Translations under genes and position numbers: made by a program
In this document: positions 43,772-55,097 of the stretch, in pieces
How positions within the stretch are numbered: position 1 is the stretch's first letter
Layout of the letters: each line of letters starts with the position of its first letter
DNA from: Chaenocephalus aceratus
Lineage: Eukaryota; Chordata; Actinopteri; Perciformes; Channichthyidae
NCBI GenBank assembly: GCA_023974075.1
Contig: CM043799.1
Coordinates: 6,907,250 to 6,971,249 of the forward strand
Length of the DNA stretch: 64,000 nt
Direction of reading: 5' to 3'
The notes under the pieces: model-generated
Database searches by the model: none
What the model was told of the DNA's origin: nothing
The model's input: the letters and a program-made list of their open reading frames with translations, nothing else

Positions 43772-44347
43772 GTAAGTGTAAATATTACAGTAATAGTGTA
43801 CTGGCAATGTGTGGGGAATACCGTGAAAATGAACAATAGGTTTATTGATATATATTTTGTATCGATAGTCATGAACTTTTTCTTGGGACAAAATAGACTC
43901 CATTAGCAAACGTTTACTCTGTGTTAACGTTATTTTGGTGTGTAAAAGTGAGATTACATTTACAGTGGCGATAGAACATGTTTTTGCCATCGATTATTGT
44001 ATCATACTGTTCTGTACAGATGAGACTTTGTAATCAGATGTAGCCTATGTATACAGATGTAGCACTCCAGATCAGACTCAAATGGGTGTGTCCCAGTCAA
44101 AAGCCCAGCGGATGCCAGTGGCTGGGGGTGTTGCCAATTTGCTAGAGGGCGTTGCCCAATTTCCCCATTTGTTCAATTACAGGATTTAACCATGAGATGG
44201 CGCTTTCATTCACAAAATACACAAAGACAACTGGGTGTTGTAGAAACATCAATATTTTAGATCAAATAAAGTATATAGTTTGCTTTATGCAGTATATTAC
44301 TTGTAATATTGTTTGGGTGTTTTTACACAGTACAGTAGATTGAAGTT

Positions 44348-44460
44348 AATCAATTTATACATTAAGATAAGATAAGATGGACCTTTATTAATCCCGTGGG
44401 GAAATTCAGTAGTTCAAACAGCAACAGGGTGAGAGTGAAAGACAGGACAGCACAGATTCA
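44348..44460. mobile_element. Short dispersed repeat (LINE 3' fragment type)
   Basis: AAGATAAGATGGACCTTTAT then TAATCCCGTGGGGAAATTCA is a common fish repeat head, usually the 3' end of a non-LTR element. A second type, ATTCAACTTTATTGTTATTG with GAGACAACGAAATGCAG, is at 49168-49225. Confidence 0.5.
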
Positions 44461-44802
44461 CACAGATTAATAAGATCAAAAATAAGATGAGCGATACAAA
44501 TAATAATAATGAAAAACTATGAAATAAGAAATGAATAAAACTAAAATGGAATTATCATATCATATATTATAATGTATTGTATTATTAAGTAATATCATAC
44601 ATTAACCCCATTATAGCAGATGCCACATTGAATGGATGAACACATGTATGCATCAATAATTACAACAGAGTATTTCTAAATACAAGTTGTAAAAATACTT
44701 ATATGTATTTAATATTAACCCTTTTGGAGTCACGCCGGCGTGATCAGATCACATGACCTGTTCAAGCCGGTGCCGCATAAAAACAACAGTCCAGACAACA
44801 TT

Positions 44803-45240
44803 GCCGTGTGTTTCTGTCGAAAGTAATGGCTTGACACTATATCCCAGACTTTGTTTCATGCAAAAAGACCCAGTAAACACGGACATACGATGATATAAAG
44901 TTAATACATTTCAAAAGTATGAAAAATGGAAGCACATATGTGAATATCTTTGCCGTATTTGATCATTTTCCAAAACGGAAATACTGGAAACTGTAGATCC
45001 TGCTCAACAGGATGTATATGTGTATTTCTGTCGAAAGTTACTGGCTTGAAACTATATGCCAGTCTGTGTTTCATGCAAAAAGACCCAATAAACACGGACA
45101 TACTCTGATATAAAGTTAATACAGATATATTTCAGAAGTATGAATAATGGAAGCACATATTTAATATCTTCGCCGTATTTTATCATTTTACGAAACGGAA
45201 AATACTGGAAACTGTAGATTCTGCTCAACAGGATGTATTT
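44803..45240. repeat. Tandem duplication of ~215 bp
   Basis: Unit 1 (44803-45016) and unit 2 (45018-45240) share TTTCTGTCGAAAGTAA/TTAC, TTTCATGCAAAAAGACCCA, AAACACGGACATAC, TGGAAGCACATAT and CTGCTCAACAGGATGTAT, with ~10% difference. No ORF of note. Confidence 0.9.
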
Positions 45241-45944
45241 ACCAGGGAGGGGGGTGAGGTAATGAGGTAAACGGAGTGATATGAAACGAGACGAAGAGGG
45301 ACGGCGGGAACCGAAGAGAGACGGCGGGAGACTGCGATTGAAGTAAAGTGACAGACAAACATTGAGAATTTAGATATAGTTAGATAGATTTAGAGTTTTG
45401 AAGATTCAACTATGATGAAGAGAACTCTGAACGTGAGTCAAGCTGTAAGCTTGTTTTTTTGACATGGAGGAGGAGGAATCTGTGATGTTGCCCTCTGTGT
45501 CGTAGTTGACAGAAACCGCTTTGAAGCGTGGCACAGATAAAGACAGAAAAAACGGATTTTTGTACATAATGTGTATATATATATATATTTGTATTATATT
45601 TATAATAACACTTTTGCCTTATCAGAATGAAATCCCATGCTACCTCAATCAAACTTTCACATTATCATAGTCACATCCCATGTATATATTTCCAGCTTTT
45701 AAATGGTTTCGTTGTGTATGTTTGTGTTGTGAAAAATAAAATCATTTTCAAAATCTGTTTTTACGTTTTTGTTGTGATTTTGGGTCCAAAATGTTCATAT
45801 AGTAGAAGATCACCTACATCCAAACGAAATAAATATAATTAATTATGATGAATACGTTAAGTCTTGTTCATTGTTTTTCACTTTATTAAATGTTTGATAT
45901 TTCCGGTGGAAATGGTGGACTATCGGACATTCAAAATGCAGCAT
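45241..45944. other. Non-coding stretch
   Basis: No gene. A GA-rich segment with GAGACGGCGGGA repeated lies at 45295-45330. AATAAA motifs occur near 45737 and 45827. Confidence 0.5.
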
Positions 45945-46120
45945 ATTTCACTCTTACACACATATATTCTCCTTTTACATACATACATTTTCACTCTTAC
46001 ACATATTCTCCTTTTACATACATACATTTTCACTCTCACACACGTATTATTTACACTCACACATTCATACATTTTGCTCTCATATTATCATAATTCCAAT
46101 GCACACATTCATGCATTTTG
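45945..46120. repeat. Imperfect minisatellite
   Basis: About four units of 38-45 bp built on TTTTACATACATACATTTTC and ACTCTTACACACATATTCTC. Confidence 0.8.
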
Positions 46121-46173
46121 TTCTCATATTCATATAATGTAATGCTCATATTTATATATTTGGCGAAATCTAC

Positions 46174-47250
46174 TACAGGGAGTTAATGTGGGAGGTGCTG
46201 CGGGAGTATGGGGTGAGGGGGTCTCTACTCAGGGCCATCCATCTCTGTACTCCCAAAGCGAGAGCTGTTGTCCGGGTCCTCGGCAGTAAGTCGGACCCAT
46301 TTCCGGTGAGGGTTGGCCTCCGCCAGGGCTGCGCTTTGTCACCAATCCTGTTTGTAATATACATGGATCGGATTTCGAGGCGTAGTCGTGGGGGGGGGGG
46401 GTCTGCAGTTCGGTGGACTAAGGATCGCACCACTGCTTTTTGCAGATGATGTGGTTCTGATGGCTTCATCGGTCTGCGACCTTCAGCACTCACTGGATCG
46501 GTTCGCAACCGAGTGTGAAGCGGCTGGGATGAGGATCAGCACCTCCAAATCTGAGGCCCATGGTTCTCAGCAGGAACCGATGGACTGTCCACTCCAAGTA
46601 GGGAATGAGTCCTTACCCCAAAGTGAAGGAGTTCAAGTATCTCGGGGTCTTGTTCTCGAGTGAGGGAACAATGGAGCGTGAGATGGGCCGGAGAATCGGA
46701 GCAGCGGAGCGGTATTGCAGTCGCTTTACCGCACCGTTGTGACGAAAAGGGAGCTGAGCCAGAAGGGCAAAGCTCTCTGTCTACCGGCCATTTTCGTTCC
46801 TACCCTCACCTATGGTCATGAAGGATGGGTCATGACCGAAAGAACGAGATCGCGGATACAAGCGGCCGAGATGGGTTTCCTCCGCCGGGTAGCTGGTGTC
46901 TCCCTTAGAGATAAGGTGAGAAGTTCGGTCATCAGGGAGGGACTCGGAGTTGAGCCGCTCCTCCTTCGCGTCGAAAGAAGCCAGTTGAGGTGGTTCGGGC
47001 ACCTAGTTAGGAATGCCAACTGGGCCCTCCCTAGGGAGGTGTTCCAGGCACGTCCAGCTGGGAAGAGACCAAGGGGTAGACCTAGGACCATGTGGAGGGA
47101 TTATATCTCTTCGCTGGCCTGGGAGCGCCTTGGGATCCCCCAGTCAGAGCTGGTTGATGTCGCCAGGGAAAAGAAGTTTGGGGCTCTCTGCTGGAAACTG
47201 CTACCCCCCCGCGACCCGACCACGGATAGCGGGAGAAGATGGATGGATGA
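46174..47250 (+). pseudogene. Rex3-type (RTE clade) LINE, RT to 3' end
   Basis: RT is recognisable from LWEVLREYGVRGSLLRAI then VRVGLRQGCALSPILFVIYM, the catalytic FADDVVLMAS (about 46438-46467, after a frameshift at the G-run 46390-46400), then the region with KEFKYLG-like coding in another frame near 46630. The C-terminal part is one open frame (46715-47344): LPAIFVPTLTYGHEGWVMTE, RWFGHLVRNANWALPREVF and RPRGRPRTMWRDYI. The 3' end AGAAGATGGATGGATGATGG has the GATG repeat typical of Rex3. Only the last ~350 codons remain. RTE elements use target-primed reverse transcription. Confidence 0.88.
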
Positions 47251-47754
47251 TGGAAATCTACTAAAACTAAAACTAAAAGTATGTCATGGTGTCAGGCTGT
47301 TTAACACAAAAGTGTATCTTAAGGGCTGTAAATATAATATATAATATGCAAACAAAAACCTACAATTGGGGGATGGGAGATCACCAGGAGTGGGGGGGGG
47401 GAGAGCTGTGGAATGTGACCCTTGGGAGAATTCCTCCACACATTCCGATGGCCAATTTGTTTTAAACAACGAGTTCCCAACACAGGACAGCATAGGCAAC
47501 ATGGGGGGGGGGGCTGGTGAACGGTCTGGTCAATGTTTGTAAACACAATCCCCAGGATGTGTCCTAATCAAACCAAAAGAGAAAATGTAGATATCATTCT
47601 CTCTCTCGACTTGCTGGTATCTCGAGCTGAGCGCTCATTGGTGTTCATACTGCTCACAGGCTGGGCTGCTGTGTATATCTAGTGTATTCATACTGTACCC
47701 CTCCTCACTGTTTATTCATCATTCAAACATTTACACCTTCCTTTTTTCCTGTCA
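47251..47754. other. Non-coding stretch with G-runs
   Basis: No gene. Two runs of nine or ten G at about 47391 and 47502. Confidence 0.5.
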
Positions 47755-47985
47755 AGAGGTTGACAAAGATTGAGTCCTATGTTTCCAATTGGTTCCCAAA
47801 TCTGAACATTGACCAGTGGCATAAGATCAGGAGCCGGGTAAATGAGAGACTGAGGAGCCCCCGAAAAACAGATCCCGAAATAGCTTGTCCTGGTTTCTGC
47901 AGCAGATAGGCCTACAGTATGGTGTCTGTTATGTCAGCTATTTTAAATAAAACGTTGAAAACTGAACTTGAAAATTGTTTCCTCT
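47755..47985 (+). pseudogene. Possible last exon with polyadenylation signal
   Basis: After an acceptor-like TTTTTTCCTGTCAAG, an open frame reads RLTKIESYVSNWFPNLNIDQ and WHKIRSRVNERLRSPRKTDP, with stop TAG at 47907. AATAAA follows at about 47947. I do not recognise the family. It could be the 3' exon of a TE-derived gene such as the piggyBac-like locus upstream, but no linking exon is visible. Confidence 0.3.
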
Positions 47986-48315
47986 TTTTATTTTATTTAT
48001 CATTTTCGGGACGGGGAGACGTGGGGAGACGTGTGTGATTAAAAATTAATTTGCAGAAATGTAAAGTGATCTACCTAAGTTCTATTCATATTCTTGACGG
48101 GAAGAGCCGTGTAAATGGGTGGCCATATATGCATTTGAAAGCAATATAAATCACACAGTTATTAGGCTATAAAAGCACCATCCATAACCATTACCTTTAT
48201 CCAATTCAAACTTTGGACGGGAAAAAAGGAAGGTGTACATGGTTGGGCTATACTGTAGGCCTACTGTATACATACAAAGGCCATACAAGCTAGAGTTCTT
48301 CTGGAAATGTCAGGC

Positions 48316-48884
48316 CAGAGTCCTGCATCGGGTGACCCGCAAAAAAGGTGATTCGCGGGTGGTATTTTTTCAAACGCTTTTTTCCGGGTTCGGTTCTGGG
48401 TAAAACAAAGATGATGCGGGTCGGGTCGCGGGTATTGCATAATAAATATATTAAAATAATAATAATTTTGTTTAATGTTTAAATCCTCAGACTTCTCCCC
48501 CGCGGGACCGTGCATAATCATAACCTCTGCAGCGCATCAATCTGCTGCTGTGCGCGCCACATTCGAAATGGCTGAGGTGAAGCTCTCTAGTGGAGAATAC
48601 AGCATTTTCATAACACTTCCTCAAGAGCGAAATCCAACGTCTGGGAGGCTTTTGGTGTCATCCTAGATGGAGAAAGTAACCAACATCCCACGCTTTTTGA
48701 GACAAATATGCCACTGCATGTGTTAATAATTACACGTTTTCACTACTCATATATAGGCTAGGCTATGCGGGTTGGGTCGGGTTGCGGAACTAATTGGCAA
48801 TATGTGCGGGTAGCGGGGCGGGTTCGGTATTGCACGTCGCGGGGCGGGAGCGGGTCTTGAAAATCAGACCCGTGCAGGACTCTG
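48316..48884. mobile_element. hAT MITE with fossil BED-finger exon
   Basis: Inverted ends CAGAGTCCTGCA (48316-48327) and TGCAGGACTCTG (48873-48884). Subterminal CGGGTCGGGT/GCGGGT repeats are dense. Flanks TGTCAGGC and CATCAGGC agree at six of eight bases; the second matches a host duplicate at 49011-49022. Inside, about 48600-48720, one frame reads KSNVWEAFGVILDGE and NMPLHVLI, the BED-finger start of a hAT transposase, with the rest deleted. Confidence 0.8.
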
Positions 48885-48897
48885 CATCAGGCACCTT

Positions 48898-49380
48898 CAA
48901 GTTAAACAATACTACAGTAAACAATTAACACAGTAGGCCTAAATTATGTGGATTAAACCACATTTATTTCGTTACAAATAAACGAAATATGATTTTGTTT
49001 GAATGATTAAATGTCATCAGGCACCTTCAAGTTAAACAATCAGGTGCACACTTTAATGTGCCGCCACCTCCGGACTCGGCTTGACTCGGTTTAAAAGAAT
49101 GCACAAATGTGTTTGATCGTTTATGTCAGATATGTACTAAGTAGCCTAAATACATTTGTTCCTGCTCAAGATTAGATTCAACTTTATTGTTATTGCACAT
49201 ATTGCAGGCACTGAGACAACGAAATGCAGTTTAGCTTCTAACCAGGTGCAACAAGCAGCGAAAAATAATGTGCACAATACTACAGTAAACAATTAACACA
49301 GTAATTATGTGGATTAAACCACATTTATTTAGTTAAAAAGAAACGAAATATGATTTTCTTTGAATGATTAAATGTAGGGT
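48898..49380. repeat. Local direct duplication (~115-140 bp)
   Basis: AATACTACAGTAAACAATTA with GTGGATTAAACCACATTTAT and GAATGATTAAATGT occurs at 48907-49012 and again at 49277-49373. GGCACCTTCAAGTTAAACAA is repeated at 48890 and 49020. Confidence 0.85.
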
Positions 49381-50190
49381 GAATTGCCCTAATGTGGGAA
49401 TTTTTTGCATTCAGACTTCGGGAATATGAAGCCGATACAATAAATCAAAATCCAGTACCATTCCGAAAACCCCAGTAATATTAGACACTAATAATACAGT
49501 AAACTATTAACCACTGTACAATATTATTGTTTGCCCGTGGGATTAGTATGATCGGTAGTGAGAGCCTCTGCATTTTCCTCCGGTATATAAAAACAAAGCG
49601 ATTATTTTTGTTGTTGTAACTCACGTAGATTACATTTAGTGCATTCATTTCAACTCGCGAACATATGATACATTAAATGATCGTGAGGATGATGATTGAA
49701 AATCGTTTGTGTGAGCCTGGATGCATTTCCTGATCTGAAAAACATAGCGATGGTTTTGTACTTACGCCAACGTGAATTAAACATTATTTTGTTAAATAAA
49801 AACATGGTGATGTTTAGTAAATGATTACATGTCTCTTATTTAGCACAGAATATGATCCTATCCGTGACATATGAATCTTAACAAATATCCGTAAATATCA
49901 GATACCTGTAGATCAGCTGTTTATTTCACAGAGTTCCAGTGTGGCAGCTTTTTATAGCTCCCCCTGGTGGATCCATGATCCATTGCAGCTGCTTTCATTA
50001 TAATAAATGTATTTATCAAGGGGGCGTTTCAAGTCCTGCGGGGGGGGTTTTCCTTTTCAGCAGGGGCCCACCCCGTGCCGATCACGACCCGCACGGGTAG
50101 GCAGTCTGAAATGAAGCGCTACATCTGTATGTGTGTCTGTGATTGTATACTGAATGTAAAGTAACTGGAAATACCTGTGTGTGTGTGGTG

Positions 50191-50236
<46 letters not shown>

Positions 50237-50240
50237 TGTG

Positions 50241-50271
<31 letters not shown>

Positions 50272-50404
50272 CTCATCCTGTCCAACCTCCCAAACTTTCT
50301 TTTTATGTGTGCATTGTTATTTGTGCTTGAGCAACATTTTACTTGAACTTTATTTCAATGAATTAGTTGTAATTATTGTCCTACATTTTAATTTGTTTTA
50401 CAGA
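49381..50404. other. Non-coding stretch with GT and GA microsatellites
   Basis: (GT)n at 50177-50235 and (GA)n at 50245-50270; no gene. The last bases (TTTGTTTTACAG at 50391-50402) form a good splice acceptor. Confidence 0.6.
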
Positions 50405-50647
50405 GATGTTTCACAGCTGCCTGGGCCTAGTGGCCCACAGGCGGCGTTTATCCAGCAGCCAGAACATCCATCTGTGCCTGCCCCCAGGTCAAGATCTACC
50501 CGTGGCTCAAGGGCCTTCACCAGAGCCATCACCACCAAGGACCAGCAGACCAGCATCAAAACAGCTGCCTCCACCTCCATCTGTGCCTGCCACCAGGTCA
50601 AGATACACCTCAGCAAAAAGGCTCCACCACAGCCATCACCTTCAAAC
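50403..50647 (+). pseudogene. Proline-rich exon candidate cut by a hAT insertion (5' part)
   Basis: Follows an AG acceptor. The open frame reads DVSQLPGPSGPQAAFIQQPE and has a ~75-bp internal tandem repeat (CATCTGTGCCTGCCCCCAGG versus CATCTGTGCCTGCCACCAGG). The continuation lies at 53664 after the 3-kb insertion. Proline/serine/glutamine composition and the later PLSWKTDKD segment suggest the region before the catalytic core of a piggyBac-like transposase. This is weak. Confidence 0.35.
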
Positions 50648-51599
50648 CAGGGTCGGCTCTAGAACAAATCGAATGGGGGGCAATCATTTACCACGCGGGG
50701 GCACAAACTGCCGTCAACAACCAACACACAAACACCAACGCAACTTCAATTTAAAAAAACATGCTGTAAAGTCTATTGTCTTTCACACACATTGCAGGGG
50801 GTGTAGCGCTATTTTATAGCGCACCTATGACTTCTGCATACATGCACGGTTGGTGGCACGACCACCACAACAGAAACATATGGACATAGGCCACCATATA
50901 AAAAATGTGGCAAATGTATTTAGTATCCTATCCATGTGAACATGTTTTAGGTGGGGCAAGATTATTTTTAAAATATTGAAGTTAAAAGCATCAATCTGGT
51001 GCACTTTGAGAGCAAAATGAAGAGATCCCGACGACGAGCCACTCCAAAGCCCTCGAGACAAACCAAGGGCTGTGCGGAGGCCTCCACACGCTGCGTATCA
51101 CTCCGCCTCGCATCATGAGACGTGTACACGCTCAGAGGATGGATGGAGGTGTGTGTGCAGTAATATCCACATGAGGCGTTAACACTGCTCTCATGGGCTT
51201 ATTATGACCGTGTATAGGTGGCGTATCTCGGACAGAAGAATGCCCCGAGGTCTGTGGTTTAATAACCGAAGAGTCATAACCATCAGAAATCTGTCGCGAA
51301 CCATGCCGCCTACTAATCATCAGATTGGAGGCAGTTGGTGTTAATTATTGTGCTCCGCAGCTTATTAATCGATAGATTAAATAGCGCAGGCTTTTGTACC
51401 GAACCCGGCTGGCTATTAACCGACAGGTCATAGGCAGCTCCCAGGATGGGGGATATGTGACACACATTTGTAACTGATGACTCAGAACACGTGTTAGGAA
51501 ATAAACAACTTTTATTTCGATCACACTCCCCCTCAAACCGTCAAGGTCGGTTTTTGTTTTTTCGGTGGCTCTCGTGGAGTAGCCGCCGAACGGGAGTAC

Positions 51600-52878
51600 C
51601 CTCACTCCCCTCTTACCCCCCCTCTCTGGTGGGGCCCGTCGGTGCGGGACGGTGCCCTGGAGGTGCGGGTCGGTGCCCCAGCCGCCGCTGACGGACGATT
51701 CTGACGCCTCGGCTGCTGGTGTCTGTCCGTCTGCCGCTGTGGCCGGGTTGGCTGCTGCTGCTGCCGCTGGTGTCGCTGCTGCTTCACCGCTGGCTGGAGC
51801 CAGCCGACGTGCTGGCGGATGTCCTCCGCCTGCTCCGAAGCCGCCTTCATGGAATCAACCATGGTCAGGAACTGGGGCCCGAACAGCCCGCCGAGCTGAT
51901 TGAAGCGTCCAGTAAGACCTTCCTGACTGGCTCTGTGACCGCTGCCTGCTGTAATCCTCGCCTGGGACACCGCCACGGCTGCGCACAGCGTGAGCGCCGT
52001 GCTGGCCGCCTTAGCGATCTCCTCCGACTCCTCTGGAGCCACGGTGGTGGATCGCTCGACCAACGTCACCACCGAGTTGGTCAGCAAAGCGATGTTGTTT
52101 GCCGCTGCTGACGCCTGGAACGCACACTGGTGCGCCCGGTCAGCCTGGCGGGCGACATACTGGTCCTTGGGGTCGGCCAACATAGGGCGCCGTCCGGCGA
52201 CCAAGTTGGCCTGTCTTACCCCGAAAAATGCCGTTAAGCTAGGTTCCAGAGCGGGGGTGGTTGGGAAAACCTCATCTGTGAAACCCTCCACCTTGGTGAA
52301 GGGGACAAGGGAGGCCACCGGAGCCCTCAAGCTCCTCGGGTTCGCCGCTGCACCTTCCTGATACCGCCTAATGGCGGGGAAGCGCGGCCAGATCAGATCA
52401 CTCCTGCCCGTCTGCACCCGGGAAAACACGCCCGCCATGTCATCCAGAGCCACCCTCTCCCGTACTCGTGGAACGGGGAGACCTCTCCATGCTGCTGCTG
52501 CTGCATTTCCGGCAGCTCCAGCATGATGCCTCCCAATGCCGGTAGCGCCGTGGCCACGGAGAAGGGGACCACATGCTCGACCACCACCTCTGACTCTCGC
52601 TCCGACCCCGTCTCCCCCGTCCGGGGAAGAGGGGGAAGGGGAGAGCCGCATGGCGAGCCCTGGATGGAGGCGGGGAAGGAGTCGTCCGACTCCTGCCCCC
52701 CACTCGCCTCCATAAACAGGCTGTCCTGGATGGGCTCCTGCCCACCCCAGACGTCTTCCTCACCCGCAGCAGCTAGGGTGTCCGCCCTTTGCTTCCTGTC
52801 GGATGAAGGAAGACGCACACAATGAGGACATGCGACCTGCTGGCTGAGAGCCGCGTCCGCATATCGGATGCAAATCAT
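51600..52878 (-). pseudogene. DIRS-type gag (minus strand, one frameshift)
   Basis: Starts at 52878 (MICIRYADAALSQQ). The first part, to about 52460, has two cysteines in CPHC and a Ser/Pro/Glu-rich segment, ending in LPEMQQQQHGEVSPFHEYG. A frameshift near 52460 moves to the second frame: RERVALDDMAGVFSRVQTGR, the conserved FTKVEGFTDEVFPTTPALEP, then DQYVARQADRAHQCAFQASA, and a Gln/Arg-rich tail (QRHQRQQQQPTRPQRQ) ending at 51602. This layout fits the gag-like first ORF of fish DIRS elements. GC-rich composition sets it apart from its hAT host. It differs from the gag in the 18.8-24.1 kb inverted repeat. Confidence 0.65.
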
Positions 52879-53008
52879 AGCTCATAATGTAGCCTGTATT
52901 GCACGAAGGGCACATACGGACACACTCTTTATTGCTCATGCTGTTGCTTTCTCGTGCTTCAGTAAACTGCTGGTTGCTGAAGAAAAGAGGGAGCAGATTG
53001 CCGGGCCA

Positions 53009-53030
53009 CCTTCCTATTTATACCGGAAGG
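53009..53030 (-). promoter_or_regulatory. Candidate TATA box of the DIRS gag
   Basis: On the minus strand, GGTATAAATAGG at about 53014-53025, about 140 bp upstream of the gag ATG. Directly upstream is a doubled CCACCTAGCGGGTGG-like element (53040-53080). Confidence 0.45.
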
Positions 53031-53663
53031 AGGCCCGAGGCACCTAGCGGGTGGGGCCCACCTAGCGGGTGGCGTGGACTACAAGTGTTTCAGTGCGGGG
53101 GCGCAGAGGGATAACCCAATAGCGATAGTCTTAGAGGGCGAAGCCATATACGAAATAGAACAGCTCTTTATATCCGTTAGCATAGCTAGCTAACCAGATG
53201 CTAACAACAACATTCCACATTACCACTCGCGCACTCACAAAATGCGCTCGTGCCACACACACAGAGCCGAGCTTGAATGAAACAAAGAGACCCAGAAGTA
53301 GGCTACTTGTACTGTACTGTGTACATCATATTATTTTCGATGGCTTTACTGTATAATCAGTGTAACAGATGAACAGATTGCCACTGGGCTTTCATCTAAA
53401 CACACAGCCACGTAATGATAACAAAACAAAAGTCGGGGGTCATTGGTCAAGCAACACACCAATCAGAGAACAGCAGTGAGCACACCTCAGGCTGTGTTTT
53501 ATATTTGTATTTATTTCTGATGTATTTCACACAAAAAACCTTCAGTGAAAACGTTTTCACTTATATGATTAAAAAAAAAAAAAAAACGGCAAAGTGGCAA
53601 GGCTTGCCCACCCTGCGTTGGGGTGGCATGGCCCGCGAATGACCCCCCATGATGCCGACCCTG

Positions 53664-53975
53664 CCTTCAACCCAGCCAGCAAGGAGGTCTCGTGGAGGTC
53701 TCGTATAGCACTTGTACCCCCCACCTACACAGCAGCCCATGCACCATCACCCCCATCTTCACAGCAGCCAGACCCACTGTCTTGGAAGACAGACAAAGAC
53801 CTTGACACTGTCTTGACATTTATAATGAATAGTTGGTTGAAAGTTCTGATGTTCAATATTGTAAATAGTGAGATTTTCCAGTTTCTTATATCTATATAAA
53901 TAGTTGGTTGAAAAAAACATATTTCTAATAAATTGCTGGTTGAGAAAAAAAGTTTGAATGCTCAATTTGTATTTG
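53664..53975 (+). pseudogene. Exon candidate, 3' part, with 3' UTR
   Basis: Continues the reading from 50403 after the hAT insertion: SKEVSWRSRIALVPPTYTAA then HAPSPPSSQQPDPLSWKTDK, running out by about 53820. The following AT-rich sequence has TAGTTGGTTGAAA twice and AATAAATTG at about 53928, a likely polyadenylation signal. Confidence 0.3.
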
Positions 53976-54002
53976 TACACATCACATGAACCTTGGTATG
54001 TA

Positions 54003-55097
54003 ATATGGGACCCGCTCTATCGAAATCAGTCGGAAGTCGCAACGGCTCATTTCAAAATAAACGTGGATTTACGTAAAAAACTATTTTTTCGGGGTTCGGG
54101 TGTTTTGTTGATTTTAAACAAACAAAGTCTTGGCTTTCAGAATATGAAACTTTTATTTCCAAAACACACGATAAATACATGTTTGAAGCTTGTAAAGGGA
54201 AGACGACAGGCACCTCTCACTCGCAATCTGCTCTTCCGCAGCGCCGCCCCCCTCCCTCCGGCTGAATGAATTGAATGTAAGAGTATAGTAATCATAGATA
54301 ACGGCAGTGTCCGTTACAGTTTAAGAAAGTCTGGCTTTCAGAATATTAAACTTGTTTCGGCAAATTCAGATGATAAATACAACTTTATTTTCAAAATATT
54401 TGTATTAATTTCTTGTTCAAGATAGAAATGCCACAAATTGGCCAAAACAGTGTCACAATACAGTGAGTTGTGCAAACATATAGCATACATAGAAAACGTG
54501 AAGACATTTATAGTAAAACAAAAACAAAAATTACACCATCAGCAAAGAATAGTGAACAAATAATTATGCCGGAGATGGCCCATCCCTCCCCATCCCTCCC
54601 CGTCCAGTGGATGATCAAACTAATTATATAACAACTTTGAAGCTTGTAACGGCATAACTACAAGCGGAGAACGGAGTAACTTAACGTCACAGCAGGCATA
54701 ACAACAGCTGGTGTTTCTCGTGAGTGTTTTCCCCCGGAAACAAACACAATACACACAAACGCAAAAATACACAAACACACAAACACTCGCGAGCTTCCCC
54801 CAGACCGGTAAACCAAACGAAAATATCTTCCCTCCGTAGTATTTTGATCATTTGCTCAGCTAATAATCAATCAGATCGATGGATTCCAGAGAAGAGGAAA
54901 CTTTAAAGGCCTTTTTCTCAAAATGATGACTCGGTGACAGTCATTATATAATGTGACATATTTTGCTTAATATTTGGAGTACAAAAACAATCCGGATATC
55001 ATCAGAAAGCTAGGAATCTCCTCTTTCCAACAGTGTATACAACTCAAAATGTGTCTTCGGGTCAATGCGACTGATTTCGATAGAGCAGGTCATATAT
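54003..55097 (-). mobile_element. MITE A with an internal 244-bp insertion
   Basis: Ends ATATGGGACC (54003-54012) and GGTCATATAT (55088-55097), variants of the ATATGTGACC repeat. Orientation is opposite to 62489-63368. It interrupts a hAT copy, whose ATATAGGCTATAATGTCC resumes at the right end. A separate 244-bp piece (54387-54630) lies between ACAACTTT copies. Confidence 0.85.
54387..54630. mobile_element. Small insertion with 8-bp target-site duplication
   Basis: Flanked by ACAACTTT at 54379-54386 and 54631-54638. MITE A copies without it read straight through. Starts ATTTTCAAAATATTTG and ends CTAATTATATA, no inverted repeat. Type unknown. Confidence 0.8.

Larger units (their letters stand above)
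50648..53663. mobile_element. hAT element carrying a nested DIRS gag
   Basis: Ends CAGGGTCGGC (50648-50657) and GCCGACCCTG (53654-53663). Flanks CTTCAAAC and CTTCAACC agree at seven of eight bases if the right one is taken from 53665. Own sequence is at 50648-51035 and about 53130-53663, and resembles the interior of the hAT element at 31977-35812. The middle is a DIRS fragment. Confidence 0.8.

Noticed and set aside
45864..46142. 92-aa Leu/His/Thr-rich ORF
   Set aside because: Derived from the ACATACATTTTCACTC minisatellite.
50082..50346. Cys/Val and Ser/Leu repeat ORFs
   Set aside because: Translations of adjacent GT and GA microsatellites.
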